Source: a virus
Direction: 5' to 3' (one strand)
Length of the DNA stretch: 64,000 nt
Virus record (IMG/VR): IMGVR_UViG_3300011116_001253
Coordinates: 1-64,000 of that record
Shown: positions 53,239 to 61,068 of the stretch, in pieces
Layout: every line of letters begins with the position of its first letter
Numbering within the stretch: the first letter of the stretch is position 1
Translations under genes and position numbers: made by a program
The notes under the pieces: generated by a model
Seen by the model: the letters and a program-made list of their open reading frames with translations, nothing else
Databases searched by the model: none
What the model was told of the DNA's origin: nothing

Positions 53239-54006
53239 CTATTCTTTTCCTGATTTTGGGTTTTTTTGTTCCCATTCATCAAAGGTTTCTTCTATTATTT
53301 TTACTATAGGATCCCTAACTATATCCGATACTGAAAGATTCATGGTACCTATATCTTGCTTGTTTTCGAAAAGTTTTACAACAAGTTCTAAAGCTGACAT
53401 TTTAGAATTTTTAATATCGATCTGTTTCGTGTCCCCTGTTATAATCATTTTGGTGTCCGTTCCGATTCTAGTCATAGCAGACCTCATATTTTTTTGAGTT
53501 ATGTTCTGTGCCTCGTCTACTATGATGATTGCATTGTCTATAGATCTACCTCTGATATAGGCTAAAGGTAATACCTCTATATAGCCCTGATCTAGCATCA
53601 ATTGAGTTAAAGCTTCTCCTATTAGTTTGTGAAAATTGTCCAGAAAAGAGATTGTAAATGGATACATTTTCTCTTTCAAATCCCCTTTTAAAAATCCAAC
53701 CTCTTCACCCTCTAGAACCGTTACACTTTTTACCAGAATTATCTTTTTAAATCTTTGGTCTGTCTTTAGCAATTTGAGTGCTTGAGCACATGCTAGATAG
53801 GTTTTACCCGTCCCTGCTGGTCCTGCTGCAATAGTGATTTTGTTTTCATTTATTAGATTTATGAGTTTTTTCTGGTTTTCATTCTTAAACTTATAATCTA
53901 GTTTGAGTTTTTGTGGATCGAATCTAGATCCGTGTTGATTTGGGTTTCCTGAGTAAAATGTTTCGTAAAACTCTTCGTCTGTGATTTTCTTTTTTCTACT
54001 TGTCAT
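53239..54006 (-). CDS. phoH: PhoH-like ATPase
   Basis: 255 residues, PhoH family. Seen: Walker A AAGPAGTGKTYLACAQAL (residues ~61-78), IILVKSVTVLEGEEVGFLKG (PhoH block, 'R----------G-LPG'), and PLAYIRGRSIDNAIIIVDEA, where the Walker B IIVDEAQN is preceded by the family's hallmark (aYhRGRT--). TKMIITGDTKQID is the sensor motif. phoH occurs widely in phages and its role is unresolved (an RNA helicase or RNase-associated ATPase is suspected). It stands alone on the minus strand among giant fibre genes, with a small ORF just upstream. Confidence 0.9.
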   Translation of the reverse strand: MTSRKKKITDEEFYETFYSGNPNQHGSRFDPQKLKLDYKFKNENQKKLINLINENKITIAAGPAGTGKTYLACAQALKLLKTDQRFKKIILVKSVTVLEGEEVGFLKGDLKEKMYPFTISFLDNFHKLIGEALTQLMLDQGYIEVLPLAYIRGRSIDNAIIIVDEAQNITQKNMRSAMTRIGTDTKMIITGDTKQIDIKNSKMSALELVVKLFENKQDIGTMNLSVSDIVRDPIVKIIEETFDEWEQKNPKSGKE

Positions 54007-54024
54007 AGAGGTTTTTTATTTTAT

Positions 54025-54186
54025 TTAGTGACAAAACACCACAACTCCTGGTATTTTGCTTTTTTTTTGCTTTAATAAATGGGAATGTAATTTTTCTGGA
54101 TTTTTCTGGGAATAAAATCCACCTTTTTGACTTAAATGAATGGCTCCGATATAGATATTACTCAGTTTGGTTTTTTTAGCTGTCAT
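54025..54186 (-). CDS. Small protein upstream of phoH, 53 aa
   Basis: A short frame on the phoH strand, ending 18 bases before the phoH ATG. It starts MTAKKTKLSNIYIGAIHLSQ and continues with a basic middle (HSHLLKQKKSKIP) and a hydrophobic end (GVVVFCH). There is no plus-strand gene here to make it a shadow, and it occupies most of the gap between phoH and the divergent late gene. Not recognised. Coding status rests only on position, length and a clean ATG. Confidence 0.4.
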   Translation of the reverse strand: MTAKKTKLSNIYIGAIHLSQKGGFYSQKNPEKLHSHLLKQKKSKIPGVVVFCH

Positions 54187-54209
54187 ATTTAAGTGTTGTC
54201 GGAGACAGT

Positions 54210-54217
54210 GATATATA
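54210..54217 (+). promoter_or_regulatory. Late promoter-like GATATATA, divergent region
   Basis: AGTGATATATATTTCACT has short inverted arms AGTGA / TCACT. The motif is 32 bases before the ATG at 54249. The complementary strand reads AATATATATC toward the phoH-side ORF, so the site could serve both directions. Confidence 0.5.
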
Positions 54218-54248
54218 TTTCACTTAAAAAAGAAATAAAAGATAAAAA

Positions 54249-55157
54249 ATGGCAACAGTAAACATTTCGGAAATTTTAGGATCAGATTCAATTTCTGGGT
54301 CTAGAACAACTATCAATTCCAACTTCTTAATTTTACAAAACTGGATAAACGGTTATATTACAGTATTTGGAGTTGACAGTGTCAATGGAATTTTAGATTT
54401 AACCGGAGCATCAACGGGAAAAGTTGCTGCTAAAATTGGTTCTTTCGATTCAATCTCGGTACCAACAACAGGTGTGGCTAAAGCCACTGTTAGTAATTCT
54501 GGAGCTGCATCTTTCGTTGATGTACAAACAACTACACTAACAGCATCAGGATCAGTTACATTGAATGGAAATATTACGCTTGGAGCATCTTCAACTTTAG
54601 TGGTTGGTGGAACTGCAAGTTATAATGGATCTTTATCCATCAATGGATTATTAAAGCTCGGTCCAGCAGGTCATATAGTTAGCTCTAACAGCGTTTCTGC
54701 TGGAACTACTGGAACTGCTTTTCCTGCAAACACTTCAGGAATCGGTGGTGGCGGACGTTTAACATCTGTGAATGCTCCTTATGCTATTACTGGATTAGAG
54801 GATGTAATTTACGCCAATTGCGGTCCGACAGGATTTTACCTTAAAGTTGTTGATGGCACATCTGCAGTAGGAGCTACACTTCCTAATATACCTCAAGGAA
54901 CTAGAATAACAATAGTAAACACATCTGCTGCGACAGGTTATATCTATACTGGAATAACAGGCACAAGCAGTACATATTACACTGGATTTAACACCAGCTC
55001 AAGTTATGGTGGATATTCTTCTACTGGAATAGTTGTTAGCCAGAATAAATCGTACAGATCTTCTATCACATTACAGTGGGAACCTAGAGTTGGTCAAGGA
55101 CAAGCAACTCAGAATGGTTCTTGGATCGTCTTGGGATCTAGCAATGTTAGTGTTTAA
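54249..55157 (+). CDS. Tail/fibre structural protein, 302 aa
   Basis: Ser/Thr/Gly/Ala-rich. A repetitive beta pattern lies in residues ~75-150 (TTTLTASGSVTLNGNITLGA, then TLVVGGTASYNGSLSINGLL), as expected for a trimeric beta-helical shaft. A compact C-terminal domain has PNIPQGTRITIVNTSAATGY and ITLQWEPR...NGSWIVLGSS. No named family. It opens a late unit with two larger structural genes behind it. Confidence 0.5.
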   Translation: MATVNISEILGSDSISGSRTTINSNFLILQNWINGYITVFGVDSVNGILDLTGASTGKVAAKIGSFDSISVPTTGVAKATVSNSGAASFVDVQTTTLTASGSVTLNGNITLGASSTLVVGGTASYNGSLSINGLLKLGPAGHIVSSNSVSAGTTGTAFPANTSGIGGGGRLTSVNAPYAITGLEDVIYANCGPTGFYLKVVDGTSAVGATLPNIPQGTRITIVNTSAATGYIYTGITGTSSTYYTGFNTSSSYGGYSSTGIVVSQNKSYRSSITLQWEPRVGQGQATQNGSWIVLGSSNVSV

Positions 55158-55181
55158 TATTGAAAATAATTTATAAATTAG

Positions 55182-57383
55182 ATGGCAAAAACTCCATTTA
55201 TAAGACCTTTGCAAACTCAGGGTGGAACGTTCTACACTTTCTCTTCAGCTGCTGAGGATCTTTCGTTTACCTTTAATAATTCTGTTGATAAATTTAGATT
55301 TTCGAAATTTGCACTTCTAAACATACCGAACATCGATAACAGTGCTTCAACCGATACAAATTTAATCAGATTAAATGGTCCAGACAGTGCTTTTTTAGAT
55401 TGGGCTAATTCAACAGGTCAAATTATAACAGGCGATGGAAATATCGATTTTTCACAGAGCTTCCAGAGCTATTGTTTAAATTTTGAATCAACTGTTACTG
55501 GTACTGATGGATATGATTCAACTCTAAAGCAAAATATCTCAGAGAGAGTTTTCTTCAAGTGGCTTAAAGAAATAGGTGCAATTCGATGGAGAGCTTCAAA
55601 TTCCACTGAAGTTTCACCAGCTTTAGATCAAAATACAGTGACTGTTGTTAACGATCTTCCAATAACACAAAAAAGGTATGTTGAAGGCGATGCCAGTCCA
55701 GGGACTACTGGTTCATATGGCATGACAGGAGCAACGTATAATAGAGTGGTACAGTATATCGGGAATCTAGACATCGTTAATTCGGTTAAAAATTCAACAA
55801 ACGCTTATTCTGAAGTTTATGTTTACATTCCAACAAAGGATGGAAACACTCCTTATGTTTTGTTTAAAAATGTAGTAGACGTTAACTATTATCCTGATTA
55901 CCAATGGACAAATAATCCTTCTAATCCGTTAAATGACGAGTATTTATTTGGGAGAAATTACACTGACTCAAATCCTAGCGGATTGACAACACTTGCAATC
56001 TTTGATGATGATGTTTTAGGCCAACCTGTTGCTTCTTACTATGACACCGGAACATTAGGTGCAACAGCAGCAGGAAATTGGTATTCACCTAGAGATACTG
56101 CTAACACATATTTTAGTGAAGATATTTTTACGGATCCTTCGAATTATATTCTAACTAAGACCGCTAATTCTAACACTTTAAACTATGTTAGAAGTAAATT
56201 AGATTCTATAGGGATAGATTTCAATCCTAATTCTTACCAGGGGATATTAACCAATCCGAATATAACAACTCTAGAAGAGTTTAACGCAACAGCAGATGCA
56301 GCAGATTTCTCTTTCAACTGTGTTTTAATATACTATGATGTGTATGATCCGGCAGAGCCAACCAACACAGCTACTAACTTATATGGTGTTTTATTTCTTG
56401 ATGATGTAATCAATTCAGGAGGCGAAGTTTATATCCCTAGATTGAATAAGTATCGTCCTAACCCTGTGACTAAGTTGAATGGTAATTCTTATGGATTAAA
56501 GCTGAATCTAAAATTTGATACTGATATAGATCAAACTGGTGTTGAACAGGCTATCAATGATTATTCTCCATTCTCTCTTTCGATGTTTATGGACTCGCTT
56601 AACGTTCTTCAAGATGCAAGTTCAACCTTGAATAACGCTTCATCGGAATTCATAGATCTAAGCAACAGAGTTACTGCTATAGAAAACATAACATTATCTT
56701 CTTCGACTGCTCTGAATTTAGATAAGAGAATTTTATCTCTAGAAAAAACTCTTGCAGCTAATCAGGCTTTATTTAGTAACACCCAATCTATCATGCAATT
56801 GATTGGACAGAATTATGATTTAGTTAGAGCTATTTTAAATAACCAAACAAATGTTCAGATTTCTTATGATCTAGATCTTATAAAACAAGGACCTGGTATA
56901 ACTGTTGATAGAACAGTACCCAATGAGGTTGGTATTATTAACTCTAATCAAGATTTCAATATTGGTGACAATCAAGGATATGGTACATTAACTCAAGACG
57001 GAAATAATAAAATTCCACTCGTTAGATATTCTAACTATTTCAAACATGTGAATGGAGGAATTCCACTAACACTCACTGGAGATTTGACTATTAGACTTGA
57101 TGATTCTGCGATCACATGGAAAAAAGGACAAAGATTTAGATTTTCTTTTGGAGATCCTATTTATCCTGGATTTTTTATAATCACTTTCTTAACAAATTCT
57201 TTAGGTTTATATCCTCTGAATAATCCTAGTGGAACTAGCTATTCGACAGTTATAACTGCATTGGATAATGCAAATCTTGCTGACTATGATTATAAACCTG
57301 TTTTAGATATCGTATGTATAGATGAGAATTCCCTTAAATTCCAAGTGGATATCGTTGGAAAAAGTTTGACAAATAATCAATAA
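55182..57383 (+). CDS. Virion structural protein, 733 aa
   Basis: The N-terminus has a beta-domain (RPLQTQGGTFYTFSSAAEDL, SFTFNNSVDKFRFSKFALLN). The centre contains Tyr/Asn-rich strands (VYVYIPTKDGNTPYVLFKNV). Residues ~465-565 form a coiled coil (FIDLSNRVTAIENITLSSST, LDKRILSLEKTLAANQALF). The C-terminus is a small beta-domain (LTIRLDDSAITWKKGQRFRF). The architecture suggests a trimeric baseplate or fibre-attachment protein. No T4 equivalent can be named. Confidence 0.5.
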   Translation: MAKTPFIRPLQTQGGTFYTFSSAAEDLSFTFNNSVDKFRFSKFALLNIPNIDNSASTDTNLIRLNGPDSAFLDWANSTGQIITGDGNIDFSQSFQSYCLNFESTVTGTDGYDSTLKQNISERVFFKWLKEIGAIRWRASNSTEVSPALDQNTVTVVNDLPITQKRYVEGDASPGTTGSYGMTGATYNRVVQYIGNLDIVNSVKNSTNAYSEVYVYIPTKDGNTPYVLFKNVVDVNYYPDYQWTNNPSNPLNDEYLFGRNYTDSNPSGLTTLAIFDDDVLGQPVASYYDTGTLGATAAGNWYSPRDTANTYFSEDIFTDPSNYILTKTANSNTLNYVRSKLDSIGIDFNPNSYQGILTNPNITTLEEFNATADAADFSFNCVLIYYDVYDPAEPTNTATNLYGVLFLDDVINSGGEVYIPRLNKYRPNPVTKLNGNSYGLKLNLKFDTDIDQTGVEQAINDYSPFSLSMFMDSLNVLQDASSTLNNASSEFIDLSNRVTAIENITLSSSTALNLDKRILSLEKTLAANQALFSNTQSIMQLIGQNYDLVRAILNNQTNVQISYDLDLIKQGPGITVDRTVPNEVGIINSNQDFNIGDNQGYGTLTQDGNNKIPLVRYSNYFKHVNGGIPLTLTGDLTIRLDDSAITWKKGQRFRFSFGDPIYPGFFIITFLTNSLGLYPLNNPSGTSYSTVITALDNANLADYDYKPVLDIVCIDENSLKFQVDIVGKSLTNNQ

Positions 57384-57398
57384 TAATAAAAGAAGAAA

Positions 57399-60300
57399 AT
57401 GGCAGGAACACAAAATTCGATTAGTTCATTAGTAGCACAGTTTCTAAGACTTCAAAAGAACTCTTTGGAAATTATGAACGGCCTAAATGAGGTAGCCGTT
57501 TCTACTAATGAAACGGTCTCAATTGAAGTTTTAGATGAACAAGGATTACCTAAAACGGTAAACATACCTTCTTATGGATATATCAGAGGTGAGATCCAGA
57601 GAATAGATAACAACATAAAGTCTTTAGCAGGAATAGGTGAATCATTCTCAACTGTTAGAAATCCCGATGGAACATATTCTCAGGTTTTTAAATCTGAACC
57701 ACTAAAGGAACCAAAAAGACTAACAAACTTATCAGTACCTAGTACTTTTGCTGTTAAGGATAATTGGTTTTTTGAAAGTTTTCTGAGTCCTCTTCTTTAT
57801 ATAAACGTAGATGTAACTGGACAGATACCTGAGGTTTCTGATCGAATAGTAGTAAAAAGAATCATTGCAAACACCACAACGGATCAACAGAAATTTTACT
57901 TCGATCAAAATCTAAAGGGAAGAAATGATTTATCTTATAATGAGTTTATAACTATTCTAGAAGATCAAGGTATAAACTATTTTACTGACGAGTCTATCGA
58001 GCAACTACCTTTAAGAACAATTAGATATGTTGGCTCTTTTTCAGTACTTTCATATTATGACGATGTTGTTAATTTAATAGACGCTAACGGTACTCCGTAT
58101 CAAGAAACAAGAAGAAATTACAAATTAAATACTCTCAATTACACAGATACTTTGAGTAATGTTGTTGATGGCAGATCACTTTCAGTTGGTGATAAAATAT
58201 CAACACAGGACGGTTCACAATACCAAGTTACTTCTGTTGATATCGGCCAGGCTTCTATACAGGCAAAGCTTGTTTCTGGATTTCAGCCTATTCTTCTTGG
58301 TGCTAACACCCTTCAAATTTCATCTACAGATTTTGGACCTAGATATGTCCAGGTTAATGTTGGATTTGATGAGAGACAAGGTGTTTTCTTCAAAGCAATA
58401 GATGACAACTTTAACATTGTAGCAGCAGTATGGTCTACTGGTATAATTTTCTGGAGCAGCGAGCTGAGAACTAAAAATCAAAATGGTGAAGTTGTTACCC
58501 TTGAAAATTATTATTTAACAGAAGTTGCAGATTTAGGAAAAATATTCTTAGGTGCGGCCAAGGAAAAAAAAGTTCCTGCCATAGAAGGAATCAAGCCTGA
58601 TGCTCCTTTGATAACTCAAGACAGTTTTAAAGTAGTTCAGGTGAATAAGCAGATAACAGATTCAGTTCCTATTACAGTTATCACTGATAAGCTTGCTGCT
58701 AAAACAGCTTTACAGAGTGAAATTCAGTCCTTAGATAGTGCTATTAATCAATCAAGATTACAGCTTAACACCGGATTGGCTTCAACCAACCAGGGATCTG
58801 TTACTTTAACTAACATATCTGATAGTCCTATACTGGGTGCAAATTTAACACCAAATTCTTCAGTATCCCAAAGAAATACACCAATTGGAATAAACACAGA
58901 ATCAGTTAAGGCAAATCTGAATAGTCTGATCGATCAAAGAGTTAAGAAAGTTGAACTCTATGGTTCTCTTGTTTCTGAGGTTAAAACTTTAACTCAAGAT
59001 GTACCACAAATAGTAACACCTCCAAAATATAGAGTTAGAGGATTTTGGCCTTTCCCTACACCTAAAATTAGTGCAGCTAATGGAGCTCAAGAAGTAATCC
59101 AATTTTCGGTTAGATATAGATATTTGAGTGACAGCGGTGCTGCTCAACCTTCTCAACAGATTGATTTCACAGATAATAACGGAAGCAAAAAAAATGCAGC
59201 CTTTTCGAACTGGACCGAATATAAAACTGACATAAGAAAAAAAGTTTACGATACTACAACAGGAACTTATATTTGGGCTCCAGAGGATACATCAAATGCA
59301 AATGTTCAGAATGTTAATCAATTAGATTTATCGATTACAAAAGGAGAAAAATTAGAAATTCAGATAGCAGCAATTTCAGAAGCAGGATGGCCAGAGAATC
59401 CGATAACATCAGATTATTCAGATTCTGTTATCGTAACATTCCCTGATAATCTAAGTGTGAATGGAATTGCCCCAGCTTTACAAACTAATCTAGAAGATTC
59501 TGCAGTAGTTAAGGTTCAGAGTAATTTAAATGCACAAGGACTTCCAATACATTTATCACAGCAGTTTGTATCTGGTGATAAAACTTATTTTCACGATTCT
59601 GTTGGTGTAGCTAGTGGATTCTACACTAACACTGGAGCGGTTATAAATCTTTTTGATAAACTAACTGACCTTCAGAATCAGATAACACAGCTTAAAGCTC
59701 AAATTGAACAAGCAAAAGGTATATTGGAGGTTTATATTGTCGATAATAACAATAACAAGATCAAAGTTTCGAGAGGCTCTACCGTTAAACTGAATGCAGG
59801 TTTTTTCAATCAGATTTTCACAAATCCTTTGACTGCCGATGCCGGAAAAATAGCATCTGTTACATATAGCATTCAATTATATAACCCTAAGGCTTCGCCT
59901 GTTGAATTGGCATCTACAGTACCGGGTGGACTTCAAACTAAAGTCCCATCAGATCTTAGTACAATTAATGGTTATTCGACTAATTTAAGATATGGCGATG
60001 GACCTATCTCATTGACATCGGTTGTATCTACAGACGTTACAACATCAACTGATTTTATACAAGCACCACCTTATGCTTCGTGTTCTGCATTTTCTCAGTT
60101 CGTATATCCAAGATACAGAAATGTTGGATTTAATCAGGTCCTGTATAACAATAATCAGAATGATCTATCTCAATATTTTACAAATTCATATAGTAACTCT
60201 TATACTTATAATGGTCAATCTTCTACACAACAGGTTAACTTTGGTGTTGCTGGAATATACCCTCAAAATGGACAAATATTTACACCGTATGATCCAACCT

Positions 60301-61043
60301 TGTATGCAGATTACCTAACAGTAACAGGAGGAACAGCAGCTGCAGTGTGGAACGGTACATTTGCAGCAGTAACTGGAGGTACAGCAAACGGAAGTGGATA
60401 TTTATCTGAATTCTGTATACACACATCCCATCCTTATTTGACTTCTATCGGATCAACATATTCATACACGAATTATGCAAACCTTGTAAAGCCTTTTAAT
60501 GCAAGTAGTGTGTCTTATGCTCCATTCAGACACACCCAAACTTTCTGGGGTGACACAAGTCTATCTGTTTATTGGGTTCAACAATCTTTTAGAAGCGTAA
60601 CTCAAACTTTCCCTACTGGAGCAACTGCTTCTAGAAATGATAGAATGTATCCTGATAAATTAGGATTTTCTTCTAATGATGAATACCTAATCGGTAAATT
60701 TTCATGTGGAGCTTATCTATATCTTGGACCTGTTACTTTGAACGCAGTACAAGTCCCAGGAACAACATCCATGAGCATTAAATATCTGGGAGATGGAGAT
60801 CAAAATGCAATTAATGTTCCATTGATATTCCAATTTAGGCCTGTTGATAAACTAGGTTATATTGGGGGATGGAGAAAATCAGGCAATCTATCTAATATAA
60901 CTTACACTAAGAAGATGGGTATAGATATTCAGGTTAAGGGCGAGGATATATTTTCTTTTGATGTTCAAGTAACAGGATCTTACCAAAATGATACTTTGGT
61001 TGCACCTAATTTCGATAGTGGAGTTAAATCTCTTAATTTTTAA
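57399..61043 (+). CDS. Large virion structural protein with coiled coils, 1214 aa
   Basis: The N-terminal helical segment SSLVAQFLRLQKNSLEIMNG precedes beta-domains (VSIEVLDEQGLPKTVNIPSY). Coiled coils are predicted near residues ~435-460 (KTALQSEIQSLDSAINQSRL) and ~750-780 (LFDKLTDLQNQITQLKAQIE). A fibronectin-like section (KYRVRGFWPFPTPKISAANG, VIQFSVRYRYLSDSGAAQPS) lies between. The C-terminal ~250 residues are aromatic and Asn-rich (YGDGPISLTS, then QFVYPRYRNVGFNQVLYNNN). Probably a baseplate-peripheral or long-fibre component. Confidence 0.5.
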   Translation: MAGTQNSISSLVAQFLRLQKNSLEIMNGLNEVAVSTNETVSIEVLDEQGLPKTVNIPSYGYIRGEIQRIDNNIKSLAGIGESFSTVRNPDGTYSQVFKSEPLKEPKRLTNLSVPSTFAVKDNWFFESFLSPLLYINVDVTGQIPEVSDRIVVKRIIANTTTDQQKFYFDQNLKGRNDLSYNEFITILEDQGINYFTDESIEQLPLRTIRYVGSFSVLSYYDDVVNLIDANGTPYQETRRNYKLNTLNYTDTLSNVVDGRSLSVGDKISTQDGSQYQVTSVDIGQASIQAKLVSGFQPILLGANTLQISSTDFGPRYVQVNVGFDERQGVFFKAIDDNFNIVAAVWSTGIIFWSSELRTKNQNGEVVTLENYYLTEVADLGKIFLGAAKEKKVPAIEGIKPDAPLITQDSFKVVQVNKQITDSVPITVITDKLAAKTALQSEIQSLDSAINQSRLQLNTGLASTNQGSVTLTNISDSPILGANLTPNSSVSQRNTPIGINTESVKANLNSLIDQRVKKVELYGSLVSEVKTLTQDVPQIVTPPKYRVRGFWPFPTPKISAANGAQEVIQFSVRYRYLSDSGAAQPSQQIDFTDNNGSKKNAAFSNWTEYKTDIRKKVYDTTTGTYIWAPEDTSNANVQNVNQLDLSITKGEKLEIQIAAISEAGWPENPITSDYSDSVIVTFPDNLSVNGIAPALQTNLEDSAVVKVQSNLNAQGLPIHLSQQFVSGDKTYFHDSVGVASGFYTNTGAVINLFDKLTDLQNQITQLKAQIEQAKGILEVYIVDNNNNKIKVSRGSTVKLNAGFFNQIFTNPLTADAGKIASVTYSIQLYNPKASPVELASTVPGGLQTKVPSDLSTINGYSTNLRYGDGPISLTSVVSTDVTTSTDFIQAPPYASCSAFSQFVYPRYRNVGFNQVLYNNNQNDLSQYFTNSYSNSYTYNGQSSTQQVNFGVAGIYPQNGQIFTPYDPTLYADYLTVTGGTAAAVWNGTFAAVTGGTANGSGYLSEFCIHTSHPYLTSIGSTYSYTNYANLVKPFNASSVSYAPFRHTQTFWGDTSLSVYWVQQSFRSVTQTFPTGATASRNDRMYPDKLGFSSNDEYLIGKFSCGAYLYLGPVTLNAVQVPGTTSMSIKYLGDGDQNAINVPLIFQFRPVDKLGYIGGWRKSGNLSNITYTKKMGIDIQVKGEDIFSFDVQVTGSYQNDTLVAPNFDSGVKSLNF

Positions 61044-61068
61044 TAAAATAAAATCTGGATCTTAATAT

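Noticed and set aside
53231-53497. Plus-strand 88-aa hydrophobic frame over the phoH end
   Set aside because: Shadow of phoH, whose Walker motifs on the other strand are unmistakable.
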